In this document: positions 23,685-31,426 of the stretch, in pieces
Numbering within the stretch: position 1 is the stretch's first letter
How the letters are laid out: each line of letters starts with the position of its first letter
DNA from: an uncultured Oscillospiraceae bacterium
GTDB taxonomy: Bacteria > Bacillota > Clostridia > Oscillospirales > JAAYXM01
Length of the DNA stretch: 42,163 bases
Direction of reading: 5' to 3'
Assembly: GCA_934646115.1 (NCBI GenBank)
Contig: CAKUEM010000010.1
Location: 1-42,163 of the forward strand
Program-made: the position numbers and the translations under genes
The notes under the pieces: generated by a model
What the model saw: the letters and a program-made list of their open reading frames with translations, nothing else
Database searches by the model: none
What the model was told of the DNA's origin: nothing

Positions 23685-25214
23685 TTATTGTTTTTCAATT
23701 CCAACAAACGCAGCCTCGACCTGGTTCTGCTCCAGCGGGCGCGTGAATGCGCTGACGATCGGCACAATGAGGATCGAAACGAGCATGGCGATTGCGCCAA
23801 ACAGCGGGGAATTCGCGGTGGCAAACGAGAAGCCGCGCGCGATCGTTGAGCAGATAACGAGCGCAAGCAGGGTGCCCAGACCGCCGAACATGCCAGCCCA
23901 TGCGCCGGCGCGCGTTGTCTTTTTAGAATATAAGCCCCAGATGTATGGTCCGATGAAGCAACCGGACACCGCGCCCCAGGAAAACGACATCAAGGCAATG
24001 ATAAACGAAATTTTCCCGATCGCGCAGAGGAACGACAGCAGCACAAACGCCAGGCACAAGCTGCGCATAACATACATCTGCTTTTTCTTATCTACATTAG
24101 GACGTACCTCCTGCAGCAGGTCAACCGCGACCGCGGAGCTTGCGCTCAGCACCACGGAGGACAGCGTGGACATCGAGGCGGAAAGCACGAGAAGCAGGAT
24201 CACGCTGAGCACGATATTGACGAACACGCCGTTTGACAGCGCCGCGATCAGCATATCCGGAACGATTTTATCATACCCCTCCGCCGGGAGCGTATTGTTT
24301 AAAAACAGGCGACCGAACGCGCCGGAAAAATACGCGCCCACACCGATGATCGCCGCAAACAGCGTGGAGATCACAGTCGCTTTTCGAATCGCGTCTTCGT
24401 CGCGCACGGCATAAAATTTATGGATCATCTGCGGCAGACCCCATGTGCCAAAGCTGGTCAGCAGCACAAGTCCCAAAAGATTCAGCCAATTCGAGCCGCC
24501 GAACAGATTCACAAGATCCGCGCCGATCTGCTTGCCGTTTTCCGTGATCTGCGAAAGGCGGGAGAGCCCCTCGCTCACGCCGCCGACCGCCGGATTCATC
24601 ACGATGCAGCACACCATGACGATCACGCCGATAATCATGATAATGCCCTGAATAAAGTCTGTGATCGAGGTGGCGACATAGCCGCCAAGAACAAGATAAA
24701 ACGCGGAAAGCGCCGCAATGATCAGCATGCAATATTCCACCGGGACGCCCGGGAACACCGCGTTGAACAAATACCCCAGCCCCATATAGACCGACGCGGC
24801 ATACGGGAGCAGGAACACGAAGATCACGAGCGCGGAGAAAATTTTCATCTTCGGCGCATCATAGCGCGCGGCAAAAAACTCCGGCATGGTGCGGGCGGAG
24901 AGCGTCTCCGTCATCACATGGGTGCGCCGCGCAAGCAGCTTCCACGCGAGCGCACTGCCGAGCAGCGCGTTGCAAATGCCGATCCAGATGCCGCCCACGC
25001 CGATGGTCCATCCGGTTTTGCCCGCATAACCGATAAAAATGACCGCCGAGAAATACGACGTGCCATATGCGAAGGCAGACATCCAGGCGCCGATATTGCG
25101 CCCGCCCAGCAGGAAGCCCTGCATGGTCTGCGTTTTCTTAAAGCTTGTGATACCGACCCACGCCATCAAAACGGCGAAGATCGCAAGGGCAATGATTGCG
25201 ATTGTTTGTGTCAT
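23685..25214 (-). CDS. Sodium:solute symporter (SSS family)
   Basis: Na+-coupled transporter of the SSS family, 509 residues from MTQTIAIIALAIF, with about thirteen hydrophobic segments. Family features: FLLGGRNIGAWMSAFAYGTSYFSAV near 33-57, and GSALAWKLLARR, and SASMSTLSSVVLSASSAVAVDL near 345-366, which is the sodium-site region. The start at 25214 is preferred because GGAAGG lies nine bases before it and abuts the ATG at 25223. It is the first gene of the ior operon, so an aromatic acid, amino acid or related carboxylate is a likely substrate; the PutP/pantothenate/proline branches cannot be told apart by eye. Confidence 0.9.
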   Translation of the reverse strand: MTQTIAIIALAIFAVLMAWVGITSFKKTQTMQGFLLGGRNIGAWMSAFAYGTSYFSAVIFIGYAGKTGWTIGVGGIWIGICNALLGSALAWKLLARRTHVMTETLSARTMPEFFAARYDAPKMKIFSALVIFVFLLPYAASVYMGLGYLFNAVFPGVPVEYCMLIIAALSAFYLVLGGYVATSITDFIQGIIMIIGVIVMVCCIVMNPAVGGVSEGLSRLSQITENGKQIGADLVNLFGGSNWLNLLGLVLLTSFGTWGLPQMIHKFYAVRDEDAIRKATVISTLFAAIIGVGAYFSGAFGRLFLNNTLPAEGYDKIVPDMLIAALSNGVFVNIVLSVILLLVLSASMSTLSSVVLSASSAVAVDLLQEVRPNVDKKKQMYVMRSLCLAFVLLSFLCAIGKISFIIALMSFSWGAVSGCFIGPYIWGLYSKKTTRAGAWAGMFGGLGTLLALVICSTIARGFSFATANSPLFGAIAMLVSILIVPIVSAFTRPLEQNQVEAAFVGIEKQ

Positions 25215-25258
25215 AAATACCATCCTTCCATACTAAACAGCTTGCTTTTTAGGGAAAC

Positions 25259-25301
25259 CATACTACCGCGCGGACGCCGCCGCGCACTACATCAGGGTAT
25301 G
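25259..25301 (-). promoter_or_regulatory. Structured leader of the symporter-ior operon
   Basis: The roughly 95-nt leader can fold with outer arms CATAC/GTATG and an inner stem GCGCGG/CCGCGC. It has no T run and matches no riboswitch I know. It may just stabilise the mRNA. Confidence 0.4.
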
Positions 25302-25318
25302 CGCGCCCTATTCTTTAT

Positions 25319-25347
25319 ATCTTATACGATTCTTGCGTAATTGTAAA
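25319..25347 (-). promoter_or_regulatory. Promoter of the symporter-paaK-iorAB-paaK operon
   Basis: Minus strand TTTACA (25342-25347), 17 bp spacer, TAAGAT (25319-25324). An overlapping TATAAG gives 15 bp spacing. The surrounding DNA is AT-rich, unlike the coding DNA. A GATCAG-type or Rex-like site is not visible here. Confidence 0.6.
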
Positions 25348-25433
25348 GGCGTTTTTCTTCTTTTTCCGCGCTTTGGGCGGATTTTTCTTTTTGTTTCGCG
25401 CCGCAAAGTGGCATATTCCGTGCGGAATGGAAT

Positions 25434-25471
25434 AAAAAAGCGCCGCCCTCCCGAATTGCAGGAGGGCGGTC
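25434..25471 (-). terminator. Terminator of the comEA-RR-HK-GerM operon
   Basis: Minus strand stem with core arms CGCCCTCC and GGAGGGCG (8 bp, extended by AGCG-CGCT with mismatch), followed by six T (25434-25439). It begins just after the GerM gene stop. Confidence 0.9.
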
Positions 25472-25473
25472 GC

Positions 25474-26385
25474 TTACGACAGCTCCACATTATTTGCTTC
25501 CAGCGGATTGCGCAGGTCAAAGGTCTCAAAGCCGCGCACCTGCGCGCCATCGATGGAGATGGACACCCGGTCGATATAATCGATCGAGGTGAGCGTTAAC
25601 ACGATCGCGCGAACGATCCGCATCTCCTGCTCTGCCCGGGGCTGCGTCGCGTCCAGCGCGGTAAGCGCGCCGGAGAAATTGACGTAGCAGGTGCCGCCGT
25701 CCGTATCGATCGAAAGCAGCTCCGTCCCCGCCGGGAGCGGCGAGGTGAGCGCCCCGTCCTTCGCGCCGGAAACCAGCTCCTGCGCCGCAGCACGCTCTGG
25801 CAAAACATCGTCCTGAAGCAGCACGGTCTGTTCGATCGGGGTCAACGCGCCGGACTTCGCGTCCTGCAAATACACAAAAATCGTCTGTGCGCCGGAAAAC
25901 GCACGCGCCGCCGCGGTCACAACATCCTTCGCGCGCAGATTCTTCGCCATGACCTGCTCGCCGGCGTAGATCGTTACGCTCTTCACGCTCCAGAAATTTG
26001 CAACCGTCATGACCACGCAGGCGTTTGCGATCGAGCGGCGCACCCCGGTGAGCGCCGCATAATCCTCTGAGAATACGGCGACCAGCCCATCGCCCGAAAA
26101 ATGCACCTCGCGCAGCTGCGTTGCCGGCGGGAGCGGACTTTGCAGTCCGGCTCGCACCGGGTCGGCACACAGCATCTCAAGCGCGCGGCGCAGCATCGCG
26201 GTCACGCCGCCCTCCGTAGATATGCCGCACGGCTCCGACGCGACAAGCGCCCCGCCCTGCAAATTCTCATAATACACATCGACCCAGCGCAGCTGCTCCG
26301 CCTCATTTTCGCCTTTCGGCGCGCTGGCGCACGCGGCGAGCAGCGAGAGCAGAAGAAACAGCGCGATCAGCCTGAATTTCCTCAT
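25474..26385 (-). CDS. GerM-domain lipoprotein
   Basis: Predicted membrane-anchored lipoprotein of 303 residues. The signal peptide ends in the lipobox LLAAC with acyl-Cys C19. Two repeats of the GerMN (sporulation/spore germination) domain can be recognised: near 70-165 (AMLRRALEML, PLPPATQLREVHFSGDGLVAV, RRSIANACVVMT) and 185-285 (AAQELVSGA, PLPAGTELLSIDT, CYVNFSGAL, MRIVRAIVLTLTSI). GerM of Bacillus takes part in sporulation; similar lipoproteins often follow two-component systems in Gram-positives. Its ATG overlaps the histidine kinase stop (ATGA), so the two are coupled. It may be a partner of, or regulated with, the kinase. Confidence 0.9.
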   Translation of the reverse strand: MRKFRLIALFLLLSLLAACASAPKGENEAEQLRWVDVYYENLQGGALVASEPCGISTEGGVTAMLRRALEMLCADPVRAGLQSPLPPATQLREVHFSGDGLVAVFSEDYAALTGVRRSIANACVVMTVANFWSVKSVTIYAGEQVMAKNLRAKDVVTAAARAFSGAQTIFVYLQDAKSGALTPIEQTVLLQDDVLPERAAAQELVSGAKDGALTSPLPAGTELLSIDTDGGTCYVNFSGALTALDATQPRAEQEMRIVRAIVLTLTSIDYIDRVSISIDGAQVRGFETFDLRNPLEANNVELS

Positions 26386-27821
26386 TGCGCCACCTCCCCG
26401 CCGCTTTGCGGAAACGTTACGGTAAAGCGCGTTCCGCCCATGGCCGACGGCTCGACCGAGATCGTGCCGTGATAATTCTCCACCGTTTTGGCAACGATCG
26501 CAAGCCCCAGCCCGGTTCCGCCCTTTCCGCTGCGCGAGCGCGCCTTATCCACGCGGTAAAACCGCTCGAAAATATGCCCGTAATCCTCCTTGGGGATGCC
26601 GATCCCGTCATCATCCACGATAATATGGCACTGCCCATCCTTCGCAAACAGCAGCACATGCACCGTGCCGCCCGGGCGGTTATACTTGATCGCGTTTTCA
26701 ATTAAATTAAACAGCACCTGATACGCGCCGTCTGCGTTGCCGTCAAACACGCAGTCGTCCGCCAGGTTCTGCTTCAGCGTCACCTCCGCCTCCTCCGCCG
26801 TGGGCAAAAGCGTTGTGATCACGCTCTCAGCAACCTTTTTTAAATCAACCGGCTCAAGCACGAGCTGCTTTGCGCCGTCTAAGCGCGTTAGGATCAAAAG
26901 TCGCTCGGCGATCCGCGTCAGCCGGTCGATCTCCTCGCCGATATCTGCGAGAAACTCCCGCGTGGTCGCCACATCGATCCCCTCGGTTTGAAGGATCGAA
27001 TCGGTCAGCAGCCGGATCGAGGAAAGCGGCGTGCGCAATTCATGCGACGCATCAGACACAAAGGTGCGGCGCAGCTCGTCCGTCTCGCGGATCTGGCGGG
27101 AAAGCTTGTTGAACTCGCTTGCGATCACGGTCAGCTCATCCTGCCCCTCACAGGGGATCTGCTCGCCATACGCGCCATTTTGCACACGGCGCACGCCCGC
27201 GATCATCTTGCGTAAGCGCCCGGTCAGATCCGTTGCAACGCAAAGCATCGTGCAAATCACGCCGCCCGCGAGCAGCACGCTCAGCCAAAACAGCATCTGC
27301 TGCAGCGCCGCATGCGCATTCGTAACGCCCACGCTCTTGCGCCAAACGTAAACCGCGCCCGCCACCTGCTTTCCGCGCAGCGGCACGATCGCCCAGCTCT
27401 CCATGCCGCTTTTCCCGCTCTCCGTCTGCGCGGCAGTATGACCGTTAAGGGCAGCCTCCACGCCGGAGACCAGATAGATCCGCCCCTGCAAATTATCATA
27501 GACCGAGCTGTCAAACTGCACGCGCGCCTCAGGATCCAGCACCAGAACACGCACGGTCCCGTCCGTCGGGTAGCCGGACATCTGCGCCGCAACACGCTCC
27601 GGCGTAAGCGCGGGCAGCTTTGCCATGCGCGCGGCAAGATATTCCGCATGTGCGGAAAGCGCAGCGCTTGCCTCCTGCTTTTCCGCCCGCTCAAGGGCAA
27701 TGTTCGGCAGGGTGTTGAGCAGCAGAAGGACCGCCGCCGCAAGCGCAAGCGAGATCGCAAACAGGCGGGGACGCAGCGCGCCGAAGATCCGCTCCTTAAG
27801 CCTTGAAGTAATAGCCAACAC
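26382..27821 (-). CDS. Membrane sensor histidine kinase
   Basis: Classical sensor kinase, 479 residues from the GTG at 27821: TM1 near 20-40, an extracytoplasmic domain of about 135 residues with TVRVLVLDPEARVQFDSS and AGAVYVW (PAS/Cache-like), TM2 near 176-196, HAMP near 197-250, HisKA with H260 in SHELRTPLSSIR, and HATPase with NLIENAIKY, DDDGIGIP and GGTGLGLAI. It has no soluble N-terminal domain. The start overlaps the response regulator by 26 bp. GTG 27821 and TTG 27818 are both possible and neither has a strong binding site. The order regulator-kinase-GerM lipoprotein resembles envelope-stress two-component loci of the PhoP-R/VicRK type. Confidence 0.92.
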   Translation of the reverse strand: MLAITSRLKERIFGALRPRLFAISLALAAAVLLLLNTLPNIALERAEKQEASAALSAHAEYLAARMAKLPALTPERVAAQMSGYPTDGTVRVLVLDPEARVQFDSSVYDNLQGRIYLVSGVEAALNGHTAAQTESGKSGMESWAIVPLRGKQVAGAVYVWRKSVGVTNAHAALQQMLFWLSVLLAGGVICTMLCVATDLTGRLRKMIAGVRRVQNGAYGEQIPCEGQDELTVIASEFNKLSRQIRETDELRRTFVSDASHELRTPLSSIRLLTDSILQTEGIDVATTREFLADIGEEIDRLTRIAERLLILTRLDGAKQLVLEPVDLKKVAESVITTLLPTAEEAEVTLKQNLADDCVFDGNADGAYQVLFNLIENAIKYNRPGGTVHVLLFAKDGQCHIIVDDDGIGIPKEDYGHIFERFYRVDKARSRSGKGGTGLGLAIVAKTVENYHGTISVEPSAMGGTRFTVTFPQSGGEVAQ

Positions 27822-28476
27822 CCCACTTTGTCATGATGTGCCGCGGCTCGGCCGGGTTCTCCTCCAGCTTCTCGCGCAGGCGGCGCACATGCACGTCCAC
27901 CGTGCGGATATCGCCGGGATATTCATAGCCCCAAACCACGTTGAGCAGGTTTTCGCGGCTGTAGACCTTGCCCTCGTTGCGCATCAAAAGCTCCGCCAGG
28001 TCAAATTCCTTTGCCGTCAGCGAGACCGCCTCGCCATCGAGATACGCCTCGCGCTGCTCCGTGTCTAAAATCAGATTATCTGCGATCAGGCGGGAGCTGC
28101 GGTCACGCGCGCCGCCCACCCCGGAGCGGCGCAAAATCGCGCGGATCCGGCTTTTCAGCTCTAAAATATTAAACGGTTTTGTTAAATAATCGTCCGCGCC
28201 ATACTCAAAGCCGAGGATCTTATCGGTGTCCTCGCCCTTCGCGGTGAGCATAATAATGGGCACGGAGGAAAACTCGCGGATGCGCGTGCATGCCTCAAGC
28301 CCATCCATTTTCGGCATCATCAGGTCTAAAATCACAAGGTCGATCTTCACATTGCGCACGATCTCGATCGCCTGCGCGCCATCGTATGCGCATTCGACCT
28401 CATAGCCTTCGTTTTCCAGATTGAATTTAATGCCCTTTACGATGATCTTTTCATCGTCCACAACTAAAATGCGCAT
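27796..28476 (-). CDS. OmpR/PhoB family response regulator
   Basis: 226 residues. Receiver domain 1-120 with acidic pocket D7-D8, phospho-acceptor D51 in VILDLMMP, and Lys in YLTKPFN near 103; C-terminal winged-helix DNA-binding domain (residues 130-225) with LTAKEFDLAELLM and RTVDVHVRRLREKLE, typical of PhoB/OmpR. GAGGTGG sits just before the ATG. It follows the ComEA-like gene by 15 bp and overlaps the kinase start, so all are in one operon. The target genes are unknown; the adjacent envelope genes are natural guesses. Confidence 0.95.
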   Translation of the reverse strand: MRILVVDDEKIIVKGIKFNLENEGYEVECAYDGAQAIEIVRNVKIDLVILDLMMPKMDGLEACTRIREFSSVPIIMLTAKGEDTDKILGFEYGADDYLTKPFNILELKSRIRAILRRSGVGGARDRSSRLIADNLILDTEQREAYLDGEAVSLTAKEFDLAELLMRNEGKVYSRENLLNVVWGYEYPGDIRTVDVHVRRLREKLEENPAEPRHIMTKWGVGYYFKA

Positions 28477-28491
28477 CCGTCCACCTCTTTC

Positions 28492-28818
28492 TCATGAAAC
28501 GCATAAATAATCCTTCCAAAGCGCAAGCTTCTTTTCGCCCACGCCGCGCACCTTTGTCAGCTCATCCACAGAGCGGAACTTGCCATGCGCCTCGCGATAC
28601 GCAATAATGGCGCGCGCCGTCGCCTCGCCCAGATTGTGCAGTCGGCACAGCTCACGCTCCGGCGCGGTGTTGATATCGATGCGATACGCGGAAATGCTCT
28701 TGCTCGCCGCGCCTTCATACTTGCCCTGCGTCCCCTTCGGCGACGCGATGTACATGCCAGTGATACAGAGCAAAAACAACACGGTGCAGACGATCGCCCG
28801 CCGGTTTGCCTGTTTCAA
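28492..28818 (-). CDS. ComEA-like helix-hairpin-helix DNA-binding protein
   Basis: About 108 residues from a TTG start (LKQANRRAIV): one N-terminal membrane segment (near 8-25) and a C-terminal helix-hairpin-helix pair, DINTAPERELCRLHNLGEATARAIIAYREAHGKF and VDELTKVRGVGEKKL, the ComEA/HhH pattern with the GxGE/A loops. ComEA proteins bind incoming DNA at the cell surface during transformation. The TTG start with GGGGTGA upstream is preferred because an ATG at 28869 precedes the predicted transcript start. It heads an operon with a two-component system, unlike the usual comEA-comEB-comEC arrangement. No comEC is in the window. Start confidence is moderate. Confidence 0.8.
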   Translation of the reverse strand: MKQANRRAIVCTVLFLLCITGMYIASPKGTQGKYEGAASKSISAYRIDINTAPERELCRLHNLGEATARAIIAYREAHGKFRSVDELTKVRGVGEKKLALWKDYLCVS

Positions 28819-28857
28819 ACCACTCTCACCCCAAACGCATGACCTTTTATTGTTTTT

Positions 28858-28886
28858 ATTGTAGCACAAGTTTTTATTTTATGAAA
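28858..28886 (-). promoter_or_regulatory. Promoter of the comEA-like gene operon
   Basis: Minus strand TTTCAT (28881-28886), 17 bp spacer, TACAAT (28858-28863), with TG one base before the -10 (TGCTACAAT). It faces away from the divergent promoter at 28918. Confidence 0.65.
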
Positions 28887-28917
28887 GAAAAACTTGCGCC
28901 TTTTCTCGCGTTTGGCG

Positions 28918-28946
28918 TTGCCAAGGCGAAAAAATCCCGGTATAAT
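28918..28946 (+). promoter_or_regulatory. Promoter of the D,D-carboxypeptidase gene
   Basis: TTGCCA (28918-28923), 17 bp spacer, TATAAT (28941-28946), a strong vegetative match, 75 bp before the GTG start. Confidence 0.85.
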
Positions 28947-29020
28947 AAAGAAAAGCGCATCGTTTTGCGCCGCGCTGCCGGCGGATGCGCGCAAATTCTG
29001 GAAGGCATGGTGATCGAGAC

Positions 29021-30313
29021 GTGAAAAAATGCAAAAGCCTTGCGGTGCTTCTTGCCGCGCTGCTCCTGTTCTCCTGCTTCGCCTCGGCGGCAACGATCGA
29101 TATTGACGCTGCGTGCGCGTTGCTGGCGGATGCGAAAACCGGGCAGATCCTCTATGCGAAAAACGAACGCGAGCGCGCGTATCCCGCAAGCATTACAAAG
29201 CTTATGACCGCGCTGCTGGTCGCCGAAAAGGGCGGTCTTTCCGAAACGATCACTGTATCTGCCTCAGCGCTTGAAAATTTAAGCGCCGCGGGCAGCACGG
29301 TCGGGCTGAAAACGGGTGAGCAGCTCACGGTCGATCAGCTTCTGGTCTGCCTGCTGGTCGCATCTGCCAACGAGGCGGCGAATATCCTCGGCGAGCATGT
29401 CGCCGGAAGTGTGGACGCTTTTGTCGAGCAGATGAACCGCCGCGCGGAGGAGCTGGGCTGCGTGAACACGCATTTCGCCAATGCGCACGGGCTGCACGAT
29501 GAAAATCATTATACCTGCGCCTACGATGTGTATCTGATCGCGCGCGAGGTGGAAAAGCACGCGCGCCTGGTCGAGATCGTCGCCATGCAGAAGGCGACCA
29601 TCCCCGCCACGAACCTCTCGCCGGAGCGGCTGTTTTTTAACACAAACTCGATGCTCTCGCCGTATAAAGAGCGAACCTACCTATATAAATATGCCACCGG
29701 GATCAAAACCGGGCATACCAGCCAGGCGGGGCTTTGCCTTGCCGCGTCGGCGGAAAAAGGCGATACTTCGCTGCTCAGCGTTGTGCTCGGCGCAAAAACC
29801 GGGGAGAATAATCAAAAGGGTCATTTTGTCGAAACGCGCAAGCTGTTTGAATGGGGCTTTGCCAATTTTAAAACCGCAACGGTTTTGGATTCCACATCGC
29901 CCGTCGGCGAGGTCGCGGTTCGGCTCGCATGGGATCGCGACCATGTGATCGCCGCGCCGAAGCAGGATTTCTCCTGCATGGTCCCCGCCGATTACAGCGC
30001 CGAGCGGCTTGAGGTCCGCGCGGAGCTTCCGCAATCGCTCGATGCGCCGATCGAAAAGGGCGCGGCGCTCGGCACCGCCACGCTGGTTTATGACGGGCAG
30101 ACGCTCGGCACGGTCGAGCTGGTCGCGGCGGATGCGGTCGAGCGGTCGCAGTTGCTGTTCCTTTGGGATAGTGCGGTTCGCTTTTTTTCCTCGTGGATCG
30201 CGAAGATTATCCTGATCGCGCTCGCCATACTTGTTATATTTTATATTATTTTTACAATTCGTTATAATAAACGCCGCCGCAATGCGCGCCGTTATCGCGG
30301 CCGCCGCCGATAA
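29021..30313 (+). CDS. Penicillin-binding D-alanyl-D-alanine carboxypeptidase (DacF/S11 type)
   Basis: Removes the terminal D-Ala from peptidoglycan stem peptides outside the membrane. 430 residues from the GTG at 29021. Signal peptide near 1-24 (LAVLLAALLLFSCFASAA). Serine-type catalytic motifs are S57-x-x-K60 (SITK), S115-A-N117, and K229-T-G231 (IKTGHTS). After a beta-rich C-terminal domain (near 285-365) a membrane segment (near 390-410, IILIALAILVIFYIIF) and an Arg-rich cytoplasmic-type tail follow; S11 enzymes more often end in an amphipathic helix, so a true TM plus basic tail is notable. An upstream ATG at 28985 was rejected because the residues before the hydrophobic core are not signal-like. 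Confidence 0.92.
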   Translation: MKKCKSLAVLLAALLLFSCFASAATIDIDAACALLADAKTGQILYAKNERERAYPASITKLMTALLVAEKGGLSETITVSASALENLSAAGSTVGLKTGEQLTVDQLLVCLLVASANEAANILGEHVAGSVDAFVEQMNRRAEELGCVNTHFANAHGLHDENHYTCAYDVYLIAREVEKHARLVEIVAMQKATIPATNLSPERLFFNTNSMLSPYKERTYLYKYATGIKTGHTSQAGLCLAASAEKGDTSLLSVVLGAKTGENNQKGHFVETRKLFEWGFANFKTATVLDSTSPVGEVAVRLAWDRDHVIAAPKQDFSCMVPADYSAERLEVRAELPQSLDAPIEKGAALGTATLVYDGQTLGTVELVAADAVERSQLLFLWDSAVRFFSSWIAKIILIALAILVIFYIIFTIRYNKRRRNARRYRGRRR

Positions 30314-30351
30314 CGCCGCCAAGCGAAGCAAAAAACGAAAGGATGATCCTG

Positions 30352-31386
30352 ATGCAAAAACAATTTTTCGCCGCCCTGATCGCGCTGACCCTTCTGCTCT
30401 GCGCCGGCTGCGGCGCGCAAAAGCAGGAGAGCGCGCCTGTCACCGGGGCTGAGAATTCCGCCACGCAGCCCGCGAATCCGCCCGCCGACGACACGGCAAA
30501 GGACGTGCAGAGCGATGGCTGGCAGGCAAGCTTCCCGGTATACCGCAGCGCCGAGGAGGCGGCAAACGCCGAATATATCAACACTTATCCGTTTTTTATT
30601 CTGCATGACGGCAGCTTTTATCACCTGAAGCCGACGAAGTTCACCTATGACGCATACAGCAACACCAGCGCCTCGCCGATTGTGAATGCGCTGCCGCTAA
30701 AAGGCGCGGAGCTTCCGGCTTTAAACCTCGCCGCGGGCGACCAGCTCGTTACCTTTTCGGCGAGAAGCAGCACGTATGAGCTGATCCCGCTCACCGATCT
30801 GGGCGCGTGCCTGCCGGTAACATGGCAGGCGGGCACGGCGCGCAAGCTGCTGGTGAAGGTAAGCGGCTCGAACTCGGCGTTTCGCATGATCCCGAACAGA
30901 ACAGGCTCTACGCCGGACAACGTGGTGACCGAAATTCAGGGGAAGGAGATCACGCCCTATACCGGCACGCAATCCGGGCAATCGCGCGCGCAATATGAAG
31001 AAAAGGTGCGCGCGGCGGACGATAATTTCTGCGCCACGCTGAAAGCGCTGAACATTCCGTATTTAACGATCAACAGCACATGGAACAACGGCTCCGGGCT
31101 GGAATCCGGCACGCATCATGATCAGCTTTATATCATGCAGGGCAATTACGGCGATACGATCACGCTCGGTCAATATCAGGGGACGCAATATGTGGAATCG
31201 CAATTCACGCTCACCGACACCCTGTATCAGTTCCGGACCGAGAGCACGCAGACCGCCGCGACCGAGCGAACGCATAACGGCTATTTCGTGGTGCAGCTCC
31301 CGGAAAACGCGGACGGGCTATACGCCGTGCAGCACCAGGTCGACAACGGCGTTGCGCAGTGCTTCGCATTTTCCGTTTCCAAATAA
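30352..31386 (+). CDS. Lipoprotein of unknown function
   Basis: Not recognised. 344 residues. N-terminal signal with lipobox-like LLCAGC (acyl-Cys C20), then a 35-residue low-complexity Pro/Ala/Thr/Asp linker, then a mixed alpha/beta globular domain rich in Tyr, Thr and Ser (residues 55-344) with paired segments such as GDQLVTFSARSSTYEL and NYGDTITLGQYQGTQYVESQF, suggesting beta sheet. Expected on the outer face of the membrane. The start at 30352 has AAAGGA eight bases upstream; ATG at 30343 abuts that site. It lies 38 bp after the D,D-carboxypeptidase and is probably co-transcribed, hinting at envelope function. Confidence 0.75.
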   Translation: MQKQFFAALIALTLLLCAGCGAQKQESAPVTGAENSATQPANPPADDTAKDVQSDGWQASFPVYRSAEEAANAEYINTYPFFILHDGSFYHLKPTKFTYDAYSNTSASPIVNALPLKGAELPALNLAAGDQLVTFSARSSTYELIPLTDLGACLPVTWQAGTARKLLVKVSGSNSAFRMIPNRTGSTPDNVVTEIQGKEITPYTGTQSGQSRAQYEEKVRAADDNFCATLKALNIPYLTINSTWNNGSGLESGTHHDQLYIMQGNYGDTITLGQYQGTQYVESQFTLTDTLYQFRTESTQTAATERTHNGYFVVQLPENADGLYAVQHQVDNGVAQCFAFSVSK

Positions 31387-31390
31387 CGCA

Positions 31391-31425
31391 AAATCCCGCA
31401 GGGCAGCGCCTTGCGGGATTTTTTT
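31391..31425. terminator. Bidirectional terminator between lipoprotein gene and feoB
   Basis: Arms AAATCCCGCA and TGCGGGATT with seven T on the plus strand (31419-31425); the minus strand continues ATTTTG after the stem, so it can serve both the plus-strand unit and feoAB. Confidence 0.9.
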
Positions 31426-31426
31426 A

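Noticed and set aside
24420..25340. 306-codon plus-strand frame opposite the symporter gene
   Set aside because: Shadow frame with Arg/His/Asp-rich composition; the minus-strand symporter is the real gene.
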